Positions 48,749 to 61,039 of a DNA stretch of 64,000 nucleotides are shown piece after piece. The position numbers and the translations under genes were made by a program. The notes below the pieces were generated by a model. It worked only from the letters and a program-made list of their open reading frames with translations, searched no databases and was not told the origin of the DNA. The stretch is from assembly GCF_000149955.1 (NCBI RefSeq), contig NC_030987.1:2385236-2449235 (forward strand). Direction: 5' to 3'. Each line of letters opens with the position of its first letter. Within the stretch, counting starts at the first letter, position 1. Origin of the DNA: Fusarium oxysporum f. sp. lycopersici 4287 (lineage: Eukaryota > Ascomycota > Sordariomycetes > Hypocreales > Nectriaceae).

Positions 48749-50783
48749 ATGGCTGATAAACAGAATTGGCGAAAAGAAGACGAAGATGAGGAGGAGCAAG
48801 AACTTGATGAGAACGTGAGTTGATCGAACATTGGTACTCACCCCAACTCCATATTGATCCACCCATAGAACTATAAGGCACAGAAAGATGCCATCTTGCT
48901 TGCAATCGATGTTAGCAAATCTATGTTAGAGCCACCGCCGCCTTCGGACTCCAAAAAGGCAGATCGTGACAGCCCTGTCCAGGCGGCCTTAAAATGCGCC
49001 TATCATCTCATGGAACAACGCATCATCTCTAATCCCAAGGACATGATGGGTATTCTTCTCTTTGGAACGAAGAAATCAAAATTCCAGGACTCTGTAGATG
49101 GTCGAAGTGGTCTAGGTTACCCTCATTGTTACCTATTCACTGATCTCGACGTGCCCGCGGCAGAAGATGTGAAGGTCCTCAAAGCCCTGGTCGAAGATGG
49201 CGAGGACGAAGATGAGGTACTGACACCTTCGGATGAGCCTGTCAGCATGTCGAATGTGCTATTCTGCGCGAACCAGATCTTCACAACAAAGGCTGCGAAC
49301 TTTGGCAGTCGTCGTTTGTTTATAGTAACTGACAACGACAATCCCCACGCATCTGACAAACAGGCCAAGTCCGCTGCAGCGGTACGAGCCAAGGATCTGT
49401 ACGACCTTGGGATCCTGATAGATCTATTCCCTATCACCCGTGGAGACGAGAAATTCGACCTCAGCAAGTTTTATGATGTAAGAATCGGTTTGAAGATAAC
49501 AGGGAACCAGCTAACACGCGAAGGATATTATCTATCGTGACCCTGTTGGAGAGGCGAACATGACAGAAGTCCGAACATCGAAATCTGGAGACGGACTGAC
49601 ATTACTCAAATCGCTCATCTCAAATGTCAATTCCAAACAAACTGCAAAGAGAGCCCTGTTCTCAAATTTGCCATTCGAGATTGCTCCTGGGCTACGCATC
49701 TCAGTGAAAGGGTATAACATTGTTCATCGTCAAACACCAGCACGCACTTGTTACATTTGGCTGGACGGTGAAAAGCCGCAAATTGCTACAGGTGAAACTA
49801 CACGAATCGCGGAGGATAGCGCCAGGACCGTTGAAAAAGCAGAGATAAAGAAGGCGTACAAGTTTGGCGGCGAATACGTTTACTTCTCCCCAGACGAACA
49901 GAAGTCATTGAAGGATTTCGGATCACCCATCATTCGTATCATCGGCTTCAAACCGCGCAGTCTGCTCCCCGTTTGGGCAAGCACCAAGAAGTCTACATTC
50001 ATCTTCCCCAGCGAAGAAGATTATGTTGGTTCGACCAGGGTTTTCACAGCGCTTTGGCAGAAACTTCTCAAGGATGACAAAATGGGTGTCGCTTGGTGTA
50101 TCACTCGTGCTAATGCGCAGCCAATGTTGGCCGCCATCATACCGTCTAGAGAGCGGTCTGATGCTGACTCGGGAACGCCGTATCTGCCTGCTGGACTTTG
50201 GATCTATCCTCTACCATTCCAGGATGACCTGCGAAATATCAACCCACCAAGTGAAGTGCTGCGAAGTTCTGGAGAACTTACGACGCAGATGCGAACTATC
50301 ATTCAGCAACTCCAGCTGCCAAAGGCTATGTACGATCCATTGAAATACCCCAATCCCGCGTTGCAGTGGCATTACAGAATCCTTCAAGCTCTTGCTTTGG
50401 AGGAAGAGGTACCCGAGAAGGCAGACGATGCAACGGAGCCAAAATACAAAGCGATCAGCAAACGAGCAGGCGGCTACTTGGAAGAATGGTCTGAATCTCT
50501 AGAAGAAGAGTCTGGTAAAGTTGCGAACAAGAAATCGACAAAGCGTGAAACGGACGATGAAGACATGGATAGACCGGTGAAGAAATCGAGAGGTTCATCA
50601 GAGAAAGCAACTGGTTCTTCCTTCAGTATGGCTCAATTGAAGGCCGCAATCGAAGGTGGGACTATTCAAAAAATGACGGTAGTTCAGCTCAAAGATATAC
50701 TTGCTACTAAGGGTATGAGTACTGCTGGACGAAAGGTTGAATTGATCGAGAGAATCGAGCAATGGATAGAGGAAAGTTCATGA
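48749..50783 (+). CDS. KU70: Ku70, DNA end-binding subunit of the NHEJ Ku heterodimer
   Basis: Ku70 with Ku80 binds broken DNA ends for non-homologous end joining and also acts at telomeres. Three exons: 48749-48814, 48869-49477 and 49524-50783. The acidic head ([16 protein letters not shown]) is followed by the von Willebrand-type alpha/beta domain ([40 protein letters not shown]). The beta-barrel DNA-ring region follows ([56 protein letters not shown]). An acidic/basic linker leads to a C-terminal SAP domain ([20 protein letters not shown]). About 644 residues is normal for filamentous fungi. No damage is visible. Confidence 0.97.
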
Positions 50784-51171
50784 GACTGAGGTCGAAGGGC
50801 ACAATAGAGTGCATTGTCAGTGCTTTATATGAAGAATGGGTGGCCGGCGGAACAGGCGTTTTTGCTACTTTCTAAGGACATTATTTATCAAGCTGCGAGC
50901 ACTTGATCGTATTGAATCAAAATACTGAGGAGAATGGCCCCGCTCATTTGTTCCTTATTGTGATTGTGATTAAATGCTTTTTTTCATGGAAGCTTTCGAA
51001 GCCGTCGAAGCTTTCGCAACCACTTCCTTTTCATCACATTCACCAAAGCTTCTTTTGCTCGACAGCAACATCACAAGTTGAACATCCTGACAAGCGAATC
51101 ATAAAAACTGCCATAGTTGATTTCTATTCACTCTGATCTGAGTATCTCCTTGAAATATTCCAATATGAAAT
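50784..51171. other. Short intergenic region, KU70 3' flank / zinc-cluster gene promoter
   Basis: 388 bp between tandem genes. It has a short direct-repeat-like GAAGCTTTCGAAGCCGTCGAAGCTTTCG near 50,990. Otherwise nothing to report. Confidence 0.5.
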
Positions 51172-54100
51172 ATGGCGACTGCAGGCGGGAGGATAGATTC
51201 ATCCTCTATACTCACACCCCCTTCAGCACCCGTTAGTGGCTCTCAGTGGCGAGGCGCTCAACTCACACCCACTAAACTTCAGCTAAACACTCCCCGGCCC
51301 CTTACCTCATCTATCAAATCCGTAGCTCCACCATCACCTACCTGCGCGTTCGTGAGCCCGCAAACGCCAGGACAGCGTCACCTCAACATCCCATGGGCAA
51401 CACTTGTCGCCTCATCACCTCAGAAGGAGCCGGGCGCTGACGAGTATAACTCAAGGCTATTGCGCCTGGCGCGGCGCCGGCCAACTTGCGAGCAACGAAA
51501 GACCATGGTCGATTTCCTCGCAAGCCTTGGTCTTGGCGGCGCGCAGACACCCGCAGCGTCAAGTAACTCGCAATGCGATTCGGTCGAGGAGCTCCAGCTC
51601 AAACTACGAAGCATTCTAGATGCCAAGGCGACACCGACACGGGCCGAAAATGTGGCTTTGACAATCGAATTGAGAGCCACGGTACGATTTCAGTTGCCTG
51701 TGTCCGAATCGGAGAATGGGACACTCGAGAGCCTAAACAACATCGATCCGTCACTGGGAGGAGCGCAATCTGTAGGAATGAATGGCAATCGGGATGAAGG
51801 ACAGCTATCGCGCGTGGTATTTGCCAATGACACGCTCATGAATCAGCCACAAGACGACCCGACGCTCCAACGGTCTGTCGCAAAACATATCATTTCAATG
51901 ATCAGCTCAACCGATGGGAGTACCTGGACTGTTCGAGAGGTGTCGCGCGTTACACAGGGTTGGACTTTTACGTATTTGTGCAAGGACTCGTATCAGCAAT
52001 GGACTCGACAGAATGCGAAGAATCCAACGAAAACAATAGTAGGAGAGTTCAGTCAGAGAGAGCCTGACCCAGTTCTGCATGGTAAGTTCAGAGCGCCAGC
52101 CAAAATTGTTTCACTGGCTGACAATGAGATAGCTCGGCCTGCTTTTGACTGTCGAGGATCTATCACGATTGCCTTTAACCGTGGCAGTCGCTCCATCAAT
52201 GTAAAATACAACCATACACCTTTGCACAAAACAGTTGCAGAGCTAGCCGCCCACTTCAAGCCTGCTCCTCGTCAACTGGGACCAGGTGCGCAGAGACTCC
52301 TGGAACAGCAGCAGAAGGCTAAGGAGAAGACGCCGAGGAAATCTGGAGGTGAGAAGAAAGACAAGAAGGAGCGAAAGAAGCGGGATTCTACTATAAAGGC
52401 GCAAGATGAGAATGGTAATCCCCGGAAACGAAAGAAGAAAAACAACGGAACATCTCAACCAGCGAACTCAGTAGACGGACCGATAATCCCCCCAGATTGT
52501 CCTGGGGCACCAGCAATCGATGGGCAAAATCAAGGGGGTCCATCGTATATGAACGGAGGAGAAGCGTCGGGCAACCCTGGGCAGCAAGGATTCAACGATT
52601 ATCCTCAAGGGTTGATGGGGGACGCATCGGCAACGACGAATGGAACTTCGTCTCAGCAGGCGAACGGCCAGCTGGCTTCAGTTGCTTTCCCAGTTAATGT
52701 CTCAGCAGCTGAGGCAGCACGCCGAAAAGAGGCAGCCACGGCAATGCTCAGCAACGCTGGTGTCGATCCCACCACATTGTCTCCTGAGCAGTTTGGTATC
52801 TTCGCCAACCAAGCACCAGAGTTGCAGCGCGAGTCACTGAACATGCTTGTCAAATATGGTGCAGAACGGCTCCGCATTGTCCATCCCGGTAACAAGGAAG
52901 GCTCAACACAGGCAAGCTCTTCAACACAGAGCAGCCAGACAACTTCAACTGGACCTAGAACTACCAAAGAGCTAGTGCCACAGTCAAGTGCTCAGAGCAA
53001 CGCGAACACAGATACTGAGACAGCAGTAGCTCAGGCTTCTGACGACACTTCCGCTCCTAAGCGTAAGACGAAGAAGATGGGCAAGTCGAGAACAGCTTGT
53101 TTCCCCTGTAAGGCACGGAAGGCAAAGGTAAATGCCTCTCAAACTAATCAAATGCTGCTGAACTAATATAAAATAGTGCCCAAGGGAGAGACCAATCTGC
53201 ACCGAATGTGCAGATCATGGGACTGCATGTGAATATGCGCCACAGAAACCAAGAAATAAGGCAACGAAGCCCAAGAAGTCTGAGGCTATCGTTGTTGATG
53301 ATGACAAAGACGATGGCGATGAGGAAGATGAAGAGGTTGAACCGCAGGAAGATGCTGAGGCAGAAGGTTCCGAACAGGAAGATGACGAACAACAAGACAC
53401 TTCACAGGACTACTCATACCCTCAGATGAATATCGGAAACATGGTCACCAACACTGATGCAACAACTCAAGATACCCAGTCCACACAAAACAATTACTAT
53501 CAGCCTGCTTCCGGCCTAGTTCTTCCTCAGCCAGACCCTAACTCGACCAGCTCTCAAGCAATGGGCACATCAGTATCGCAGAGAGGCAACTACTCTCATA
53601 ACCTGCCAGAAGTGACACAACCCATGGTCCACCCAGCCCCTCCTATCCCAGCTCCTGCTGGTACGATCGCTCCCTCTGAAACAAGGCGATGGACCGCCTT
53701 TGGTAGCGGTAGTGTTGGTGTTGGTGGAAGTAACACCACCAGCAAGACACGAAGAAGTCTTCCGTCCGAGCCCAGCCATATGAATGCGCAAAACATGCCT
53801 GCAAACCCACAGCCATCAGACTGGGCTCAAACTTCCAACGCGACTATGCCTGCAACAACAATGGCATCGGTCTCTCCGCAGATGACATACGACACACGCT
53901 CAAGCGGGAGGACTCGACAGAAGAACCAGAGCCTAACGAATGATGCTTCCCAACAAGCTGCAGCAGTGTCCAACACGGTCATGCAGCAGGCTCAGGCACG
54001 TCAATCGCCCGTCGCTGCAGCAGCCATGATGGCACAGACCCGCAAATCCCCTTATCAACAAGCTGCGGTTCCTCGCACGACTTCTAGAACAAGCCAGCGA

Positions 54101-54676
54101 AACCAGTCTCGCACACCTGTAACTGACCAGGCACGAGGTTACCAGCCTCCTTCCGACATGGCTCAGCAGCCAAATCCACTAGGCAGCACTCATTATGATG
54201 CATCACACATATCCAGTAGTTCTGGCTATAATGATAATGGGCGTTACAGCAGCACTAGCACCAGCGGAAGCCACCAACCACCGACCACCATGAGCACATC
54301 TTATCAGACTACTTCTTCCACAGCAAACCAGTGGTCTAATTCTTCGAGTCGAAACCGTCGCTCATATGGCACCAGCCCATCATATCAAACACCTAATATT
54401 CACGCACAGACAACAGCGTCCAAGCCAACGGCGGCATCCCGCCAGAACTTTAATATGCGTTCAAACACACAACAGCATATTCGTGCTAGCAGTGGCTCAT
54501 ACAACCAGCAGCAGGGTTATGCATCATACTCTGGGTCTACACACCAGAGCCAACAGGGTCAGACATCAAACCAGCAACAGCCGTCTAGCTGGTACTTCCA
54601 AAACTCGCACAACCCTTCTATTCATCCTGGGGGCCAGTCATCTGGCTATAACTATGAGCCATGGTCAGGCGTTTAG
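51172..54676 (+). CDS. Large Zn(II)2Cys6 protein with internal zinc cluster
   Basis: Exon 1 (51172-53127) and exon 2 (53177-54676) encode about 1151 residues. Unlike usual Gal4-type regulators, the zinc cluster sits near residue 645: CFPCKARKAK before the intron and CPRERPICTECADHGTAC after it, giving C-x2-C-x6-C-x6-C-x2-C-x6-C. It is preceded by a basic KRKTKKMGKSR. N-terminal to it are a Pro/Thr/Ser-rich start, a folded-looking segment around VAKHIISMISSTDGSTWTVR and GWTFTYLCKDSYQQW, and a Lys/Arg-rich block (EKKDKKERKKRDS, PRKRKKKNN) that may be a nuclear localisation signal. C-terminal to it are an acidic DDDKDDGDEEDEEVEPQED run and a Gln/Ser/Asn-rich tail to the end. I see no Fungal_trans domain. 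Probably nuclear; targets unknown. Confidence 0.9.
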
Positions 54677-55105
54677 GAGCCAGAGTAGTCAAATGTACAC
54701 ATCTATTCATCTATGGCTTATGATTGGGGCAGAAATTGCTATGGATGGGTTTAGCGAATCAGTTTATTTAGCGCAATGATCATGGCATAAACAGGAATCA
54801 AGTTAAGGCACTCATGCCTGGAGATACCCAGCAATGTCAGACGATTGAGAACCGCGGGTTATAGCATTTTCTTCTTCTTTTCACCTGATGGATGTGATAA
54901 TATATTTGAAGCACCACATTGCTTAAATCATTATTAGGTGCTATTTCAGCTGATCATTAACCTTGACTTGTGTATATTCCTCTCGAGTTCCGCCAAATTC
55001 CATGGTATTTCCATCACATTAATTTTCAGTCATTCGTCCAGTCATACAAAGTATCCCCGTAAGGTATTCAGATGGGTTGTCCGTCTTTGGATATGTGTTA
55101 CTCAT
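54677..55105. other. Convergent intergenic region (429 bp)
   Basis: 3' flanks of the zinc-cluster gene and the MFS gene. AT-rich around 54,890-54,960. No features. Confidence 0.5.
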
Positions 55106-57077
55106 CTACTCAACATGGTCTGAAATAGCAAACTTGCTGAGAGATCGCAGCTTGCCACCGTAAAAGTACAGCAGCCAGATACCAATGATACCGATAACAC
55201 TCAGACCACCAAGAAGACTGGTACCCTTAGCAACACCGAGATTGTCGAATAAGGGCTGGGCAAAGAGAACACTGCCACAAGCAAGAGCACTTCGGAAGAA
55301 GTCATTCGCCGCAAAGAGACTGGCAGCATACATTGGGTAGCTGAGAGGAATGTACACAAAGATACACTGCATGACAATGAAGACTGTAGCTCCGTAGATG
55401 GTGATGCCAATGGTGGGCACGATCCAGTGGATAGAGGCCCGAGCTGTCCAGGCAAAGAGGAACAAGCCGATAGTAGGACCAAGGGCGGCAGGAAGAGCTG
55501 GAACGAGACGACTTTCTTGAATGGGCCAACCACGCTTAGCGATGCGGGGGTCCATGTAGAAGTAGAGGTAGGAGACGTAGAGGCCTACGCCAATCATACA
55601 AGAGACGAGAACGCAGAGGAAGACGAGACCGATTTGACCAAGGTTCATGTTGTAGTAGACTGGGTAGACACGAGGGAAAACCTCGAAGACTAAGGAAAGT
55701 AAGTTATCTGAGTTGCTAATGATGTGGTGGAGCAAACTTACATGAATAGTAGATACCATAGATAATGGCAGTGTAGACCTGCACGAACAGCACGGCAGGA
55801 TCCTTGATGGTGATCTCCATGGGCTTAATGAGGGCATCAACTGCAATAGCAGAAACCTTCATATGACGCTGGTCGATCTCACTCTGCGACATGAAACGTT
55901 GGTTACCGGTGAGCTTCCGAAGACGCTCTGCGCGGCGGAGGAGAATGTTGGCACCGCTGGTCTCGGGGAGCAGAAGGAACATGAGGATGAAGATAGGGGC
56001 CGACGCCCAGATACTCTCGTAAAGAGACCATCGCCAGTTCTTTGCGGGGACGGCGAAACCGCTGATCAGAGGACCAAGAGCAGCTAGATATGTCAGTTGA
56101 AAGCAAAGACACAGTGAGAGGAAAGGAGACTTACGACCACAGTAAGCAGCCGATACCCACGCCATCATAGCATAGGGGAGAGCCATGAGACTGTAAATAT
56201 CTCCCAGTGAAGCGCCACCAGAAGCCAAACAAGGCGAGCCGAAGAAGCCTTGAAGGAATCGAAGAACCATGAGACCGGGATAGTTGTTCACTAGTGCCGT
56301 AGGAATAGAGATGATAACAAATAGAAACATCGTGACAATGTAAACGGGGTTTCGGCCAATGCGAGGAATCTCACTCAGGGGTGAAAAGATCAGAGGACCA
56401 ATACCATAGCCCAAAACATATAGTGAAAGACCAAGGGTAGCTTTGAGTTGACTAACTCCAAAAGCGCGCATGACGCCTTCAGTTGAGGAAGTGTAGATCG
56501 CAGAGGATGTATAAACGACGAAGGTGTACAGACAGATGATGAGAGAGACACCTAGGCGGCGGTTGTTGGTCCAGTTATGAGGATTCTCGTTATCATCGCT
56601 GAAGTACCAATCGACGAGGATAGAACCATCCTTTGTCCGCTTAGGAACGACAGGGATAGACTTGACCTTCTCAACATCGTGCTCTTCATCGGCTTCGAGT
56701 CTGTCGACAGTGTAGGCTTGTGTTTCTTGGGGAGACCGCGAGCGATGGAGTCTCATGGGCTGAGGATCAGCACGTTCGATGTCGTCGTTCTCATTGGTCT
56801 TCTCGCTCTTCTCGTTCTTCTCATTCTCAGCCTTGAGCTTAGGATCTTCCTCTGCTGCAACAGTAGATGAGGCTGAGGATGCGAGAGCTGTACCAGTGAG
56901 GACTGTGTTGTCGTGGGGAGAAGACTCTTCAATGATAGCATCGGGGTTGTTGATCACTGCAACCCAGGACTCTGGGAGCTTGAAGTCGGGCTTTTCTTCT
57001 GGGTACTGGAGATATTTGTTGCGAGTGACGAAGCGGATGAGTTGCCCCAAGGGAGCATCTCTGATAAGGTCTGACAT
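55106..57077 (-). CDS. MFS drug/polyamine:H+ antiporter (DHA1 family, Flu1/Mdr1-like)
   Basis: Twelve-helix proton antiporter of the plasma membrane; fungal relatives export azoles, polyamines and other toxic compounds. Three exons: 56135-57077, 55742-56083 and 55689 down to 55106. A long acidic cytosolic N-terminus (~150 residues, EKNEKSEKTNENDDIE) ends in the DHA1 hallmark WYFSDDNENPHNW. The first half carries LYVLGYGIGPLIFSPLSEIP with the loop-2/3 motif RIGRNPVYI, LRFLQGFFGSPCLASGGASL, and the antiporter motif C around YCG|PALGPLISGFAVP, split by an intron. The second half starts after IYGIYYS (intron) and includes YFYMDPRI and SYPMYAASLFAANDFFRSAL. About 620 residues fits. Substrate is inference only. 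Confidence 0.92.
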
Positions 57078-58770
57078 ATTGATGTATATCTTCTTATCGA
57101 GATAGCTGTATCAGAAGGAGACAAGAGGAGGTTATCAAGTGGGAAGGGTTCTCTTTAAGCTTATTATGCTAACTGAGATCTGGAGTTCAAATATCGTGAG
57201 GTATGCACTCGTCTTATACTCATATTCTCACCCACTCGCCTGCTCCTCTGCAAGCTCTTACACCACGGAGCTTAGCAATCCGGAGTTAGTCACCCATCAT
57301 GCTGTAATGCAATCTTAGCCCTTCCACATGTCTTTGACATGGTCCATACGAGCAAGCATAACTCTGTAAGCCACTTTCGGACTAACATGCCTGACGTTAT
57401 TACCAATCCCTGCTCGGTGCTCGGCCTACTCTATTATCCTAGAGGTGATCAACAAGCTGCAGGTTTTTGGAATAGTCTGGACCTAAGCGGAGTTTAGGGC
57501 TGACATTTAGGATTGAAGGGTGATTAGTGTTTATCACCGGGGTGAGGTTTTGCTTATCTGCGTGAGCACTTACACTGTAATACTGTATGAATTTTCACTT
57601 TAGCCTGTGGGTCTATTGCGAATTGAGTCGGGTTTCTTACGTTTGAGTTAGTCGAATGTACACACGGTAGTTGAGTTTGTCTACAGTGAGATTGATGACC
57701 ATCTGGAGACTGAATTCATATGTCGTCATTGAGACCCGGATGCTCGGCTGCCTTTTTCTTAGACTATTGTTGATCTGTGAGCACCAACACGACGATATAC
57801 GCATCTTGGCCGCTTACTTTGTCTTTCATCTCTGGATCTCAGCCTATATCTCTTTGTCTCTCGCCCTTACGCATGTCTCTCACCTCAGCGGTAAGCTCCA
57901 AGAGCCCGCCAGCTCATAACAGGCCCAGCAGAAAAAAAAAAAAAAAAAAAAAAAAAAACACATCTTGAACCCCAGAGATCAGCACTAATGACCTAAATGG
58001 GTGAGACCCTCCGCCATCTGCCGTCAAAAGCTTAGCAATCGTCCCGGGGACGTGGTGCCAAGATGACCCAATCATAAGCTTGAAGGCCCCTGGATTAATC
58101 ACCCTCGGTGTGACGTCTCCCCGGTCGAGGAGCCTCAATTTTCCTTGGATGCCGAGACTCTGCGGAATATTAATCACGACGGACCAACTCTGAATTAAAT
58201 ATCGTTGCTTTCAAACGGAGATTGAATCTGTGTATACCATTTCATGTGGCTCACCGAACTCGTCCTTTTTTCGGCCGAACAGTGAAATCTCTTCTCATAT
58301 ACCCCAACAATATCTGAGTCCTTCACACCATAACAGCCAACAGCTTTCCCGGGGCTGGTAGGACCTTATATCTCACTGACTGTGACCCAAACGCCCCAAC
58401 TACTCAACGATCGGCGCCCGCTCCCCAGTCTGATAAGAATCATGCTCAAGCTAAAATACAAATGAACCGGATAGCCCGGGACCTTGCTTACTGTAATGAC
58501 ACTTCAAGGCCAGACATGAAAGCTCAGAGGTCGCATTATTATGTTCGTTACGTCATTGACGCTCACGCACAACAGCTGGCCTGCTTGACGATAAGCTCAG
58601 ATACACACAGTAGCTAGTTGATAGGTTCAACATTGCCCAATGCTGACCCTGAAGTGCAACCAGAAACTGGATACGATAATGTCACGTAATAGTCTCTTTC
58701 AGGCGCACTCTCGGCCCTAGAGTCTCATTCTTGAGCTGATGTCTATTGACTTATGCAACATAGCATCTTA
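57078..58770. other. Intergenic region with a poly(A) tract (1.7 kb)
   Basis: It holds the MFS promoter side and the 3' flank of the PPR-like gene. A 27-A run lies at 57,932-57,958. ORFs of 60-90 codons are featureless. Confidence 0.5.
57932..57958. repeat. Homopolymer A27
   Basis: Twenty-seven consecutive A, flanked by unique sequence (CCAGCAG on the left, CACATC on the right). Long homopolymers are prone to slippage and sequencing error, so the length is uncertain. No target-site duplication or retroelement body was seen next to it. Confidence 0.9.
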
Positions 58771-60825
58771 TCAACTGCTCGCTCTCTTCTGAATGCGCCG
58801 TCGTTGAAGCTCCTTTCGTACCATCATAGCTGGCGCGTCGTGGCCTTGGTCTAATAGGTCGACAACCTTCCACACTCCAGGGTGCTCTGCGTCAAGGGCC
58901 AGCTTGATGAATGGCTCAACCCAACTTGCAAACCTCCAGGCAGGGTAATCAAGCGCTGCATTCTTGGCATAGTCAATGAACTTGAATGCCAGCTCAAAAT
59001 CGCCTATCTGTGCGCAGGCTGGGATTATCACGTCAAAGGCAGGGCCCGCTTCGACTTGATCCATCCACGTCTTGGGAACCGTGGCATCGTCATTGTCTTG
59101 ATCGTTTTTAGAACTCTTCTTCCCTATTGACACCGAGGTGGTGTCAATCTTGGCAAGTTCGGAATTGTAAGCCACTGCAAGGTCATACTGCGTCGCTGTT
59201 TGGCTGGCATGACGAAGGAGAAGTCCAATGTCTGACAATCGGGGACTTTTCCCGGTGAGGAGGTGCATGTCATTGAACAGGTGCATAGCAGCTTCTGAAG
59301 TTCGGGTTCGAGCCAGAGCCTCGATCGTAACCATAAGGACTTCCCGAGGAACAGGCCCCTCTTTGCGCATGCTTTGAATAGCAGCCTCAGCTTCGCTAAT
59401 AAGATTCCGGTTCTTAAGTAAAGCCCGTAGAACGGGCAGTGTGGTTCCTCGAAGAAGGACGCGCCCATTGTGTTGTTGCAGATTCAAAAGCGTAAGCGCA
59501 CCCGTCACATCCCCCGAATTAGCGAACGCTTCCACGATAGCATCATTATGCTGCTGGCGAGGCTTACCACGAATCGCCAGCTTCTGAAGAGCTTGACTGG
59601 CGAGTTCAGTGTCGCCGTGCCTGGCTCCAGTGGCCAGAACGTTCTCAATAATACCATTGGAAGGGCTGTGAATTGGGATATTGACAACATCTCGCCATAC
59701 GAAAGTTGTTCCTCCATGGTGGAAGCCCTGGCTGAACATGTCCAAGGCCATCAGCTGGATACTTCTGAAAGCACTGTCGGAACCACGAGCAAACTTTCGC
59801 TTCTTAAGGATGTGAAGCATTTCATCAAAGAAATCTTCTCTACCACACTCCAGAATAAAAATATCATAGACCCAAAGATCCACATACCCTGGGTCTTCTA
59901 AAAGCTGGTCGAACTTATTCAAGGCCAATTCAAACTGGCCTTCTCGTAACATCGCCACGGCAATACTTTGCTTGGCAGGCATCGTGAATTCGAACCAGTG
60001 CTGCTCCATTGTCTGCACAACTTCTTGCCGCAGGATATAATCTGGGTGTACGCTGAGAGCTTCGAGAGCGAGGTAGCAAACATCCGCAGTAAGCGGAACA
60101 TTTTGAAAGCTCATATCATCCAATAATTTGCGAACTCCGGTGCTAGACCCCTGTGGGTCAGCCATAGCAGCCATCAGGCTCTCATAGATCAAAGCATCGG
60201 GGGGGTACTTCCGGTTTCTGAGAAGATATCTAACGATATTCAGGATCCTCAAATACCTGTTGGTAGGGAGGTCAGAATTGCCTTTTTGTCGTGGCATCCG
60301 TAACCGTCTGAGGGCGTCAACCATCACTGGCACTGATACGGTGTTCAAGTCTGGCAACACTTTAGCCAGGGCTGGGTTTCGGCCTTCTAGCTTGGCTTGT
60401 TGTTCAACATGTTGCCCCGTCTCTATACTCTTTTGTTGAGCTTGCCCGTGCTCATATTCTTGAAAAAATGCACTTAATGATCCCGTCTTCTCTTCAGAGT
60501 CCAAAGACATGGCCTGGTCAAGTTCATCATGAAATGAACTCAATAAGTTATCATTGTCGAGAAAATCTGTGCTTTTTTGGTCCTTGGCTATGTCGGTCCC
60601 ATATTGGCGATTCTGAACTGTTTTTAGATATAGAGGCCATCGTTCCGACCCTGCTGAGCTCAGGGTTTTTAGTGAAGGAGGCCTATAAGTTGCTTGGCAA
60701 AAACAGCGTCGTAGACCATTATACACCAATCGTGGACAAGGCATTCTCGCCGTACGATTATGTTGCCAATGTCGATGCTGAGAAATGGATCCTGCCGATA
60801 ATCGAATGAATTCTGTACCTTGCAT
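58771..60825 (-). CDS. Mitochondrial pentatricopeptide-repeat-like protein
   Basis: Intronless, 684 codons. PPR proteins are helical-hairpin RNA-binding or assembly factors, mostly mitochondrial in fungi. The segment PCPRLVYNGLRRCFCQATYR after an early internal Met (60,744) is basic and Cys/Arg-rich and resembles a mitochondrial presequence, so either that Met or the first one (60,825) may be the start. The body is made of repeated ~35-residue helical units, for example PPDALIYESLMAAMADPQGS, NVPLTADVCYLALEALSVHP, QFELALNKFDQLLEDPG, SGDVTGALTLLNLQQHNGRV, PVPREVLMVTIEALARTRTS and GDFELAFKFIDYAKNAAL. The overall architecture recalls fungal complex I assembly factor CIA84-type PPR proteins, but I cannot confirm that. 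It is divergent from LSM4, about 215 bp away. Confidence 0.8.
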   Translation of the reverse strand: MQGTEFIRLSAGSISQHRHWQHNRTARMPCPRLVYNGLRRCFCQATYRPPSLKTLSSAGSERWPLYLKTVQNRQYGTDIAKDQKSTDFLDNDNLLSSFHDELDQAMSLDSEEKTGSLSAFFQEYEHGQAQQKSIETGQHVEQQAKLEGRNPALAKVLPDLNTVSVPVMVDALRRLRMPRQKGNSDLPTNRYLRILNIVRYLLRNRKYPPDALIYESLMAAMADPQGSSTGVRKLLDDMSFQNVPLTADVCYLALEALSVHPDYILRQEVVQTMEQHWFEFTMPAKQSIAVAMLREGQFELALNKFDQLLEDPGYVDLWVYDIFILECGREDFFDEMLHILKKRKFARGSDSAFRSIQLMALDMFSQGFHHGGTTFVWRDVVNIPIHSPSNGIIENVLATGARHGDTELASQALQKLAIRGKPRQQHNDAIVEAFANSGDVTGALTLLNLQQHNGRVLLRGTTLPVLRALLKNRNLISEAEAAIQSMRKEGPVPREVLMVTIEALARTRTSEAAMHLFNDMHLLTGKSPRLSDIGLLLRHASQTATQYDLAVAYNSELAKIDTTSVSIGKKSSKNDQDNDDATVPKTWMDQVEAGPAFDVIIPACAQIGDFELAFKFIDYAKNAALDYPAWRFASWVEPFIKLALDAEHPGVWKVVDLLDQGHDAPAMMVRKELQRRRIQKRASS

Positions 60826-61039
60826 ACAACTAAGGTGGCGGGGCCTTCCCTAAGGTATTTGTGCAACGACCACTATCGCTAACGGGGCTATGCATTCTGC
60901 GAGGCGTTAGCCGCTCACAGCCGCTCTCACCTTGGGTCTCACCGAACAGCCGCGCTCCACTGAGCTTGTTCCATTCTCAACGTTGCGTTTCCAGCACGCG
61001 CATCATAAACCACATAGTTACGACGCAACGAATGAGACC

